Positions 10,201 through 18,500 of a DNA stretch of 64,000 nucleotides are shown here, piece by piece (within the stretch, counting starts at the first letter, position 1; every line of letters begins with the position of its first letter). The position numbers and the translations under genes were made by a program. Below the pieces are notes generated by a model, which had not been told where the DNA came from, searched no databases, and saw only the letters and a program-made list of their open reading frames with translations. The stretch is from NCBI GenBank assembly GCA_025210475.1, contig JAOARW010000097.1, forward strand, positions 1 to 64,000. The letters are read 5' to 3'. Source of the stretch: Carboxylicivirga sp. GTDB taxonomy: Bacteria > Bacteroidota > Bacteroidia > Bacteroidales > Marinilabiliaceae.

Positions 10201-11086
10201 TACACTCAGTAAACCCATCTTTACTATAAAGCAAAATTGCATTCGATGACTCTTCAAATAAAATTTTAAACTTTATTTCACTTTGCCTTATCTCCTCTTG
10301 CTTCGCTTTGGCAGCTTTTATTGCATTGTCAGCTACTCTTTGAGCTCTGATTAAATTAAAAATCTTACCTCGCAATCGTTTAAGTAAAATCAGAATAGCA
10401 TTGACCATTATTGTCACAGTGGACAAAAGAATGGCAATAAGAGAAATGATTAAAGCTGTAATCTTTCGTTTGCGATATTTTATCTCATTATGAATTCGTT
10501 GCTCTATCGTTTCGATAAAAGCGGAAGCTGGCTTTATTACTTCATCCTTACTCCGGTTATACGATAAATCGGTAATTGTTTTCTTGGCCAGTTCTAATTG
10601 AGGTTCTGAATGATAAATAATCGAATCGTTACTCCCTTGAACCATTCCTTTCATTGCCCTTATGGCAACTTCTTCTGTTTTTATTAATCCTTCGGCTCTG
10701 GTTATGGCGTATCGCAACAGGTTTTTCTCGTATTTCGAAATCTCATATTTCTCAAGGCTATCAATAAAAGAAATGGTTCTCCCGTTTGACCACTTCCCTT
10801 CGCCATTTAACTGTTTAACAATGTCCCGGTACCTGCTTTCCCACAGTGAATCACCCGAAAGAACATATATCTTACAGTAATTGGATAAATCATTTATACT
10901 GTGTTTAAATTCATTTGCGAACTCAATGGCATCGTGACTGGTTTGTTCAAATTTCTTTATATCATTTGTTTGATTTACAATAGCAACTGAAATTGCTATC
11001 AACCCGAAAGTCAGGGCAATAAAGGATAACGCAATAATAATCTTACGCTTATCTTTTCTGCCATATATCCTTTTAAACAGATTCAT
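7205..11086 (-). CDS. Membrane hybrid sensor histidine kinase with four PAS domains
   Basis: About 1293 residues from the ATG at 11086; a GTG at 11095 would add three. Two membrane helices (about 17-38 and 210-235) bracket a helical extracytoplasmic sensor of about 170 residues. Four PAS-like modules follow (near 270-390, 405-515, 530-660, 675-790). Next are HisKA (SHEIRTPMN, His near 816), HATPase (N box GNAVKF, DTGMG, GGAGLGL) and a receiver domain (acidic cluster near 1072-1074, D near 1116, K near 1168). The C terminus is a helical HPt-like module without an obvious phospho-histidine. It is the membrane-spanning sensor of this gene run. Its ligand is unknown. Confidence 0.88.
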   Translation of the reverse strand: MNLFKRIYGRKDKRKIIIALSFIALTFGLIAISVAIVNQTNDIKKFEQTSHDAIEFANEFKHSINDLSNYCKIYVLSGDSLWESRYRDIVKQLNGEGKWSNGRTISFIDSLEKYEISKYEKNLLRYAITRAEGLIKTEEVAIRAMKGMVQGSNDSIIYHSEPQLELAKKTITDLSYNRSKDEVIKPASAFIETIEQRIHNEIKYRKRKITALIISLIAILLSTVTIMVNAILILLKRLRGKIFNLIRAQRVADNAIKAAKAKQEEIRQSEIKFKILFEESSNAILLYSKDGFTECNNAALSIFGCDSKDELISHHPADFSPEFQSDGQSSVVKSKEMVSIAMRDGTKRFDWLHKNLKTGKVFPAEVSLTYIKVDGKRVTLVVLSDLTERKKSEAEIFKTQAQLKFLFEVLPVGVVNYDISGHVLEANRHSEDIFGVSSNGHHKIEKRIGKWLLRKPDGTVMSHNEYPTCRVLNGEEVVNDVEMLITPPTGKELNVVVSARQLGKYGITETIVDVSKIKQAEENIALLNQIVFNSLESANIGAWWIDFKDEQLLHGLDNLSDITGIKELKKNTFSLSEWNKTLINSKEQFPEHAHLIDLRAVKAKQLITGSINSYNVVYPIPSVNDKLKWINERGAITRRNVDGRALFMTGTIIDVTNQKVIEKEFEKAKQTLELALDAANFSVWDWDITSNALKWDETGYKLYGIDRLQFTGNYDGWRKRIHADDLKATEEKLLNTLRGECEFDTEFRIVWPDKSIKYIKGIAIVIRNDNDDPVRMIGVQWDVSKWRVNEQELKKAKEVAEEATRAKSVFLANMSHEIRTPMNAIIGFADLLGREIKNQNQRNYLESIRTSGNNLLELIDDILDLSKVEAGKLKIRKEPTDTKNFFDEIKKLFAYKIEAKGLRFITKFSSNIPGTLNIDELRLKQVLINLIGNAVKFTDKGYVKLKVYCEDINTLTKTRNGAQYVSLVMEVEDTGMGIKKEFIDNMYHSFSQQEGQSTRKYGGAGLGLSITKKLIRLMEGIISVDSEIGKGSKFTVKFHNVEAIAEKVPKKVVHEFDVDSIKFQGGKVLFADDDRENRTLLREIMELAGLKYQSTKNGLELLNAIDDFNPDLILTDIYMPEMNGIELLDKVRSTKKIAKIPIYAITASANLDSLEMLKKEDFNGVLTKPILINELYKLLMKHLSYKTTKPIGLIKFDTFEEYHFDNQNLQEALTVIDKELNPKWERLREKKPIEELETFAKRFMSIGKQYQISKFENYGKNLHNSIESFNIEGMIELINYYPKMINELKKYQT

Positions 11087-11209
11087 TGTCTGCACAATTT
11101 AATAGACTTTCAACTTAATTCATCCGACTTTCTGATTAGCAATAATAATCTCCAAATCAGATCATTGATACCAATTCTTCAATTTAATAAAATTAAATTA
11201 CAATTCATA

Positions 11210-13027
11210 TTAAGATCGTATCAGACTTGATATCAAATCAGTAATCTTATCAATTTGCTCCAAGTCATAAACCTTTTGTGCATTCTCAAGCATAACACCC
11301 AGCTCTTTCACTTGATTTACCTGATGTGTTTCGCCACTGTTGATAAGTGTCTGAGCCAGGAATTTTATATTACTATTTGACTTTTTTTTCTTATAGTTTT
11401 CAAATGCTTCGCGACAACTATTAATAATTAATTCCTGCGCATTTTTATCGTCTTTTAAATCCCCAAAAATATTATCGGTCAATACATTTTCTGCTGTATA
11501 ACGATAGGAAATAAATTTGGCCAACACATTTATCAAATCCTCTTCTTGAATTGGCTTTTCAATATAACTATCAAATTGAACGGCATTAAACTCATGCATC
11601 ATGTAATGCGTTGATGAATCTATTAAGGCAGTTATTTTAGTATTCTTTAGTTCTTCCTGCTGTTTTAGGGTAGTCAACATTTCGAAGCAGTCAATACTTT
11701 TTAACTGGTCATCCATTAAAATCATATCAGGTTTTTCTTGCCTGGCCAACCTGAGTCCTTCTTCTGAGTTTTGAACTTCAATCAGTTGTAAAGATCGATC
11801 TTTCAGATATTCCAGAATGATTGCCCGAAGTTCTATATTATCAACGATTACCAATATTGAGGAATTGTTAAAAACAATGGTTTCACAAGCTTCTTTGGAA
11901 ATATGCTCGACAATTTGTTTTTCAATGGCATCACTTCCTTTTGATATAGGGATTGTAAACTTGAAAGTACTCCCTTTCTGTTTTTCGCTCTCAAGCCTTA
12001 ACTCTCCCCCCATTAATTTAACAAGATTGCCGGCTATGGTTAATCCTAAACCTGAACCGCCGTACTTTTTATTGTCATGAAACTCATGTTGTGCAAAAGC
12101 CTCAAAAATGCTTTCCTGTTGTTTTTTATCAATTCCAATGCCTGTATCTTCAACAATAAAAGTTGCTTCGTAATTAGCAGTGTCAACCTTAAGCAATTCA
12201 ACATTCAGCTTTACCGTTCCTTTGTGCGTAAACTTAATCGAATTACTAATCAGATTAATCAATACCTGTTTTAAACGTGTTTCATCAATATTGAAAAATA
12301 CCGGTAAGTTTTGAGGATAGTTGCAGCTTAATTTCAATCCTTTAATTTCCGCATCATAGAAGAACAATTCATACACTTCATTAATAATGCGAAAGAGGTT
12401 CGTCGAATTATTATTGAGCTTAAATTTCCCGGCTTCAATTTTGGAATAATCCAACACTTCATTGATTAAATCAAGTAAAGCCCGACCACTCTTTACAACC
12501 GAATTAATATAATCCAGATTACGCGGTTCCTTAAGCCGCTTAGCTAAAATTTCTGAAAAACCGATAATCGAGTTCATTGGTGTCCGAATCTCATGACTCA
12601 TGTTTGCCAGAAAGGCGCTCTTAGCAATGCTCGCCGTCTCAGCTTTTTTTCTTGATTCCTTTAATTGTAGTTCGAGCGATTTATGTGCAGTAAAATCGAA
12701 TAAGGTTATAAAAGTTGAATCTTTGCCTTTATAAAAGCCTCTTTCGGCAGCTGCCTTCACCCATATTATTTCCTTTGTTTTTGATTTTTTCATGCATAAC
12801 TCCACGTCCTTTACCTGATTATGCACTTCAACATTGACTAATAAGTCAAGCAAATCAACTTTATCCGCAAATACTTTAGAAAAATCAAATTCATTTATCT
12901 CCTGATCATCAATCTCAAGTAATTCCTGCGCTTTTTTGTTTACAAAAGAAAATAAACTCGTTTCTCTGTTCAGTATAACAAAGGCAATTGGAATGTAATT
13001 CAGGGTATGTCCAACATCATCATTCAT
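11210..13027 (-). CDS. Soluble PAS hybrid histidine kinase with a partly degenerate receiver
   Basis: A 605-residue protein with a PAS-like domain (residues 1-120), HisKA (SHEIRTPMN, H145) and HATPase (N262, DTGIG 294-298, GGSGLGL 323-329). The C-terminal receiver (390-505) keeps D439 and K491. Its N-terminal acidic pair is reduced to VIVDN, one Asp where two are normal, so phosphorylation may be weak. The last 90 residues form a helical HPt-like module without an evident His, like the end of the neighbouring large kinase. There is no membrane segment. It shares the kinase core layout with that neighbour, suggesting duplication or a shared pathway. Confidence 0.86.
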   Translation of the reverse strand: MNDDVGHTLNYIPIAFVILNRETSLFSFVNKKAQELLEIDDQEINEFDFSKVFADKVDLLDLLVNVEVHNQVKDVELCMKKSKTKEIIWVKAAAERGFYKGKDSTFITLFDFTAHKSLELQLKESRKKAETASIAKSAFLANMSHEIRTPMNSIIGFSEILAKRLKEPRNLDYINSVVKSGRALLDLINEVLDYSKIEAGKFKLNNNSTNLFRIINEVYELFFYDAEIKGLKLSCNYPQNLPVFFNIDETRLKQVLINLISNSIKFTHKGTVKLNVELLKVDTANYEATFIVEDTGIGIDKKQQESIFEAFAQHEFHDNKKYGGSGLGLTIAGNLVKLMGGELRLESEKQKGSTFKFTIPISKGSDAIEKQIVEHISKEACETIVFNNSSILVIVDNIELRAIILEYLKDRSLQLIEVQNSEEGLRLARQEKPDMILMDDQLKSIDCFEMLTTLKQQEELKNTKITALIDSSTHYMMHEFNAVQFDSYIEKPIQEEDLINVLAKFISYRYTAENVLTDNIFGDLKDDKNAQELIINSCREAFENYKKKKSNSNIKFLAQTLINSGETHQVNQVKELGVMLENAQKVYDLEQIDKITDLISSLIRS

Positions 13028-13098
13028 TCACTTATTCGTTAGATTCAGTATGATCTTTCACTATCAAAACACGGACTGCAAGCCAACAATCCATCACA

Positions 13099-13530
13099 TC
13101 ATAATTTGCGGTAAGCTATTTTAAAGGCGGCACACTCATAAGTATTTTTACTCATCCAATTAGGAGCAAGCAATTCTATGTATAGCTTCTTTGTTGCTGT
13201 TACTGTAAATAACTTATTATCGTTCATCTCGTCAGATGAATTGTCATAGAGTATTTTATTACTCTCCGCATCAATAATTCTAAATTGTAACTTACCGGCT
13301 TTTTTTACGGCATAAGCCGAAAAATAATATTCCCTGTTTTGATAAGCATTTAGCACAATACGTGACTTTTTACCCCGACGCATTTTAATACTTCGGCTCG
13401 TGGCACTCACTTTATACGACTTATCAGGAGTCTTACATTTTTTAATTGTATTCTCACAATTTTGTGCGCTAATGTTTACACCCGAAGCCAATAATATCAG
13501 ACACAATAATATGACCCGATTCAAACACAT
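13099..13530 (-). CDS. Small secreted protein, paralogue of the protein at 19923-20363
   Basis: A 143-residue protein with a clear Sec signal peptide (cleavage near VNISAQNC, residue 22-24). The mature part is about 120 residues and probably all beta. It resembles the 146-residue product encoded at 19923-20363 in length, signal peptide, an early Cys, a basic GKK segment before the central strands and the strand pattern (KLQFRIIDAESNKILYD against KVHVRLLRKDRSEVLFE). I know no named family. It lies 4 bases after the lipoprotein gene, inside the adhesin/signalling run. Both copies flank the giant PKD protein, so a role at the surface or periplasm linked to that protein is an inference. Confidence 0.7.
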   Translation of the reverse strand: MCLNRVILLCLILLASGVNISAQNCENTIKKCKTPDKSYKVSATSRSIKMRRGKKSRIVLNAYQNREYYFSAYAVKKAGKLQFRIIDAESNKILYDNSSDEMNDNKLFTVTATKKLYIELLAPNWMSKNTYECAAFKIAYRKL

Positions 13531-13534
13531 AGCA

Positions 13535-14431
13535 TTATCGATTTAGAATTAGATTATTACGGCTGGCATAAATTTTTTCCTTAAACTCGATGTAATTTTC
13601 ATCTGACAGTTCAACCTGTGTATCACCCATTATTTGAACTGAACCATCCTCATTTTTCTTAACACCTGTGATTGAGCTTTTTACTTCGAACTTGTTAAAT
13701 GAGCTATTAATACCCACCAACTGATCAACCACGTGCATGCTGTTATCCTTAGCAGTTGATTTCATTAATGCCAGAATATCATCAAATATGATTTTCTGCT
13801 CAACAAGTCGTTTAATCGATTGCTTATTCTCATAAAACTCTGGATGTAGCTCGATTAAAATATATAAGCTCTCAATGTAAGCACCCGTGAAAATTAATGA
13901 CAAAGTGGTTCCATCATCATAGTTCTGTACATAATTAATAATGTTATCATATATCAATCTGGAATACTTGCTTACGGCCTCAGGATTATCGGTAAGCTCA
14001 GCAAAAATCTTCTCCTGTTGCTCGGTTAAACCGGTGCTCAGCCCAATATCATCGGCCAGATTTTTAATGGCTAACAGGTATTCCTGTAAAAACTCCGTTT
14101 TTGAATAAACCGATAAATAGGCAGCATTCGCCATATACGCACCTATTAATATCGTCTTCTCGGTATGGGTTTTAACACTATCGGCATAATTGATTCCAAG
14201 CAGAAGCCTGTAATCAAAGGTTACATCATTTGACCTGATATAGTCAATCATTTCCTCCGGCGATGGAAGTGAATAATATACTTCCTCAACTGTTTCCTCT
14301 AAAGAAATTTCATCAAAAGACACCTGATCTTCAATAGATTCCTTTTTATTTGATGAACAACTGTTACAACTCGAAAATGTTGTTAAGACAACAAATCCCA
14401 TTGCAAGAAATAAAGCTATACTATTTTTCAT
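13535..14431 (-). CDS. Hypothetical lipoprotein
   Basis: A 298-residue protein with a lipoprotein signal peptide: a hydrophobic N terminus and lipobox FSSC with the acylated Cys near residue 23. An acidic patch follows (EEISLEETVEEVYY-like, residues 38-52). The rest is predicted helical, with regularly spaced hydrophobic residues. I do not recognise a family. The gene is tightly packed between the pseudokinase (10 bases) and the small secreted protein (3 bases), so it belongs to the same transcript. It could be an outer-membrane or periplasmic part of the same machine. No catalytic motif is visible. Confidence 0.75.
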   Translation of the reverse strand: MKNSIALFLAMGFVVLTTFSSCNSCSSNKKESIEDQVSFDEISLEETVEEVYYSLPSPEEMIDYIRSNDVTFDYRLLLGINYADSVKTHTEKTILIGAYMANAAYLSVYSKTEFLQEYLLAIKNLADDIGLSTGLTEQQEKIFAELTDNPEAVSKYSRLIYDNIINYVQNYDDGTTLSLIFTGAYIESLYILIELHPEFYENKQSIKRLVEQKIIFDDILALMKSTAKDNSMHVVDQLVGINSSFNKFEVKSSITGVKKNEDGSVQIMGDTQVELSDENYIEFKEKIYASRNNLILNR

Positions 14432-14441
14432 ATTTGTGATA

Positions 14442-15530
14442 TTAATTAAATTTCCAACTTAATACATATTTCTTATCATCGCTTTCAACCGTAAAAGCAC
14501 CATTCTGAAATTCCATTATCAATTCAGAGTAAGAGGTATAAAGGCCAAGTTCTTCTGCATATTCACCATATTTATCGCTTAATAAACCTTCTAACCGAAG
14601 ATGTGGTGTTGCATCTGAATCATCGAAGCTTACTTTTAATTCAGAATTTTGATCGCTATAGGTGCATATAAAGGTGATAAAAGCTCTAATCGATTCGATT
14701 AACAAATCATAATTCGCTTTTACAACAGCCTCTTCATTTACCTCCACTTTCATCTGCAAATCTTTGCCTTCAATCATGGAATCAAGGTTGGTTAACACCA
14801 TATCCACGATTCCAAGAATGGCCACATCATTAAGCCGGTTACCAAGCTTTTTATTATGGATGTTCACCATCTTATTAGTCAGGTTAGTAATTCGTTTTAA
14901 CTTAACGTAGGACTGGTTAAGATCGGTCAGTAATCCAACAAGATTCGATGATTCAGCGCTCATTTTAATGGCTTTCAGGCTTTTCTCCATCTGAATAATC
15001 GGCGCTCTTACTTCTGTTCCGATAAACGACAAAAATTTATTGCGTTTGTTATCTATCTCAACCAAACGCTGATTGGCTTCATACAACTCCTGTGTTCGCT
15101 CTTTCACCTTATCTTCGAGTTGAGCATTCATCGTTGTTAACTCTTCCCGGCTCGTCTTTAATCCAATCTGAGTTGAAACCCTTGCTAAAAGTTCCTCTTC
15201 ATTAAATGGTTTTGTCACATAATCCTGTCCTCCGGCTTCGAATCCTTTTACAATGCTTTGCTTATCTGTTTTGGCTGAAATAAAAATGATTGGCATATTT
15301 TTATGCCGCTCATCATTCCTGATTTCTTTACATACATGATAACCATTCATTTTTGGCATCATAACATCAAGCATTAACAGATCAAAAACCTCATCCTGCA
15401 TCCAGTTTAAAGCTTCCTCGCCGGATAATCCCACCTCAATTTCGTAACCCTTAACATGCAATATATTAGCAAGTAACTGTACGTTTTTAGGATTATCATC
15501 TATTATAAGTATGCGTCCGTTTTCTTTCAT
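14442..15530 (-). CDS. Response regulator with degenerate histidine-kinase region (pseudokinase)
   Basis: A 362-residue protein with an intact receiver domain (residues 5-120: D11/D12, D55, K107). A coiled coil follows (ERTQELYEANQRLVEID, about 144-160) and then a region laid out like HisKA. Where active relatives have SHEIRTP, this protein reads GTEVRAP, so Thr172 replaces the phospho-accepting His. The C-terminal part lacks recognisable N, G1 and G2 boxes of the HATPase. It therefore looks like a phospho-acceptor with a dead kinase scaffold, perhaps a regulator or anchor. Its REC-plus-linker layout matches the product of 6030-7193. It lies one base downstream of the PKD adhesin gene. Confidence 0.82.
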   Translation of the reverse strand: MKENGRILIIDDNPKNVQLLANILHVKGYEIEVGLSGEEALNWMQDEVFDLLMLDVMMPKMNGYHVCKEIRNDERHKNMPIIFISAKTDKQSIVKGFEAGGQDYVTKPFNEEELLARVSTQIGLKTSREELTTMNAQLEDKVKERTQELYEANQRLVEIDNKRNKFLSFIGTEVRAPIIQMEKSLKAIKMSAESSNLVGLLTDLNQSYVKLKRITNLTNKMVNIHNKKLGNRLNDVAILGIVDMVLTNLDSMIEGKDLQMKVEVNEEAVVKANYDLLIESIRAFITFICTYSDQNSELKVSFDDSDATPHLRLEGLLSDKYGEYAEELGLYTSYSELIMEFQNGAFTVESDDKKYVLSWKFN

Positions 15531-15531
15531 A

Positions 15532-18500
15532 TTACTTAATTAATTCAAATGCCCCTTTTGTTTCGCGGATTTTGTCGTCGTAACTCAAAACCCGAACTAT
15601 GTAATTATATATTCCACTTTCCTGGTCAACACCTTTATACTTACCGTCCCATCCCTCATTAACGTCGTTGGTTTCAAAAACCTTGGCGCCATACCTGTCA
15701 AACACCCTGAAATATTTCAGTTCCTTGATTCCCCAACCTTTGACCATAATGAGATCATTAATATTATCGCCATTGGGTGTAAAAGCAGTTGGCACATCAA
15801 CAGAATATTTCTTTTCTACATTAATATCAAAAGAGAAAGTCTCAGTGAAACAATCAGCTGTATCGGTCACGGCCACACTGTAAGTACGCGTTTCGGATGG
15901 CATTATTAAGGGATTAGCGATGTTGGCATCTGATATTTCTGTATCAGGCAGCCACTCGTAATTTTTGATACCATTATCAGCAATATCGTATTGGATCGAT
16001 TCTCCAATAATTATGGTTGAATCGGTTAATAACACATAAGGAGGTTGCTGCACAGTAATCGTTACCGAATCCCGATTAACACATTCATTAAGATCTGTCA
16101 CTTCTACATTGTACTTTGTTGTATTTAGGGGTGTTGCAATAGGAATATCAATATCTGGATAATCTAAAGTATTGTCAGGATTCCATTTATAGAGTTCGCC
16201 CCCTTTTGCCCATAGCATCAGTTCGTCGCCCCGACAAATAAAAGTATCAGCAATAATTTCAACGGTCGGTAAAGGATGCACCAGCACATTAGTTTTTGTG
16301 GAATCTTTACAGCCGCTTAAGCTAATGGCCTTCAAAGATGTTTCATACAGACCGGCTTCTGTATATTCGTAGCTAGGATTCTCCTCCTCCGAAATTACTT
16401 CATCATTAACCTTCCAGATAAAGCTATTGGCAAAGATGCTGTTATTAACCAGGTCGAGGTTATAGGGCTCACAACCAATCCCTTTTCCATCACCAAATTC
16501 TAACATAGCCTTTACCTCATCGACATAAAGCGTATCATTAATGTACTTGTTACAGGCAAAGCTTCCACTATTTACCAACAAAGCCGTTGGATATTTATAG
16601 CCATCCAATTGGTATTGGTGCGATGGTGAAAATTCATCGCTTATGTTACCATCTCCAAAGTCCCAAAGCACGCTTTCTACATTAAGCATATTAACCAATG
16701 TATATTCAACATCGGTGTTCAGGCAAACAGTATCTTTTACCATTATTTCGGCATATGGTCCCTTAACAATAATCAGCTCCTTTTTCGTAATTGTATCACT
16801 GCAACCATTAGACGTTGATGCAATTGCCTGGACATCGTAAAGACCTGGTCTGGTATAAATATGTTGCGGATCTTGCTTAGTCGACGTTCCATCATCGCCA
16901 AAATTCCACTCCCAAAAAGCCAGCGATTCACCGACACTTAAATCAGTAAACTCCACCTTAAAGGGATAACAATTTGAGACGGTTTGATCACTTGAAAAGT
17001 CGGCCTGTGGGAAATCCTGAATAGAAATAAAATCGTTCATTACAACCGTTCCTACACAACCATGATTATCAGTTATGCTTAAACTCACATCGTAAAAACC
17101 AGTATTTGAATATGAATGACTCGGGTTACTTTCGTTGCTAAGCGTCCCATCGCCAAAGTTCCAGGCATATGCCGTAATGTTAGAAAACGAAGCTTCCTCA
17201 AATGCAATGGCCGTATTAAGACATCCCAGTTTATCATCTGCTTTAATAACCGGTTCGGGTTCCAACAATACCAACTCATTGGATTTAGTAATGGTCCGTT
17301 GACATCCAATTTTATTGGTTGAAGTTAGCTGCACATCATAAATTCCGAAATTTTGAATTAAATGAATCGGATTCTGATCATTTGAAATGGTTCCATCTCC
17401 GAAATTCCATTCCCATTCAACAATTGGTATCTCAGATTCAGTCCGATCAAAAAATGTATATTGAGCAGGAATACAACCATTATCGTATTGATACTCAAAG
17501 TTTGGTTTCACATCAAACACTTCGACCGTTTCTCTCGCTGTATCAGTACAATTGTTTAAATCCCTTATAATTAATTCGCTTATGTATTTCCCTTCAGATT
17601 TGTAATTATGATTGATCACATCGTTACTGTACTCTAAGTCTGAACCATCACCAAAGTTGAATTGATACAAATAAACTTCTCCTTCGTGTTCAAATTGGCC
17701 AGGATTGACAGATGCCAAAGGATCAAAACTCACTGCTCCATTAACACAGCTGGAATCTTTCGAAGCCAATAAATGAGCCGAAGATCGGATGATGGTTATT
17801 TCCTTCTTTACGTCAGCATTACACCCAAAATTACTGTTCGAAGCTGTCAGGCTTATTTCGTAAGTCCCTTCTTGTGCATAGGTATGGGTAACGGTTGTAC
17901 CACCAGAAACCTTTGCACTTCCATCTCCAAAATCCCATTCAAAATCGGTTGCATCAACAAGGTTCGATGATAACTCGGCTGTCATTACATTCTGACACTG
18001 ATTAATTCGATCAAAATCAATGATAGGGCCATTAATTGTCAAAACATCTTCCTTCAGAATACTCGTTTTACAACCATTATGAAATACCGTTAATTCCACA
18101 TCAAACGTACCTGTATCAGTATACATATGCGTTAATTCGCCCACAAATGATTTGGTTCCATCACCGAAATCCCATTCTATAAAATCAATTTCATCCTTGT
18201 CGCTGGACAAATCTTCAAACTCAATGGTTTCACTGGCACAAAAAACACTTTTATCCTTTACGGCGAAATTTGGTTCCTGAGTTCGCCCTGCTTTTATAAT
18301 ATCGTTGGTTTTTGAAGTACAACCCAAACCTGTAGTAATTAACAGCTCGATCTTCTCTTCTTCGGTAGGATTCTCAAAAACACGACTCCATTGGCTTTCT
18401 GTCGAAACTTCTTCACCATTTAACAGCCATTGGTAGCTAACTATTTCATCCTGATCAGAAACGTAGGTAGAGGATGATTGTATATTAACAGAAAGGGGCA

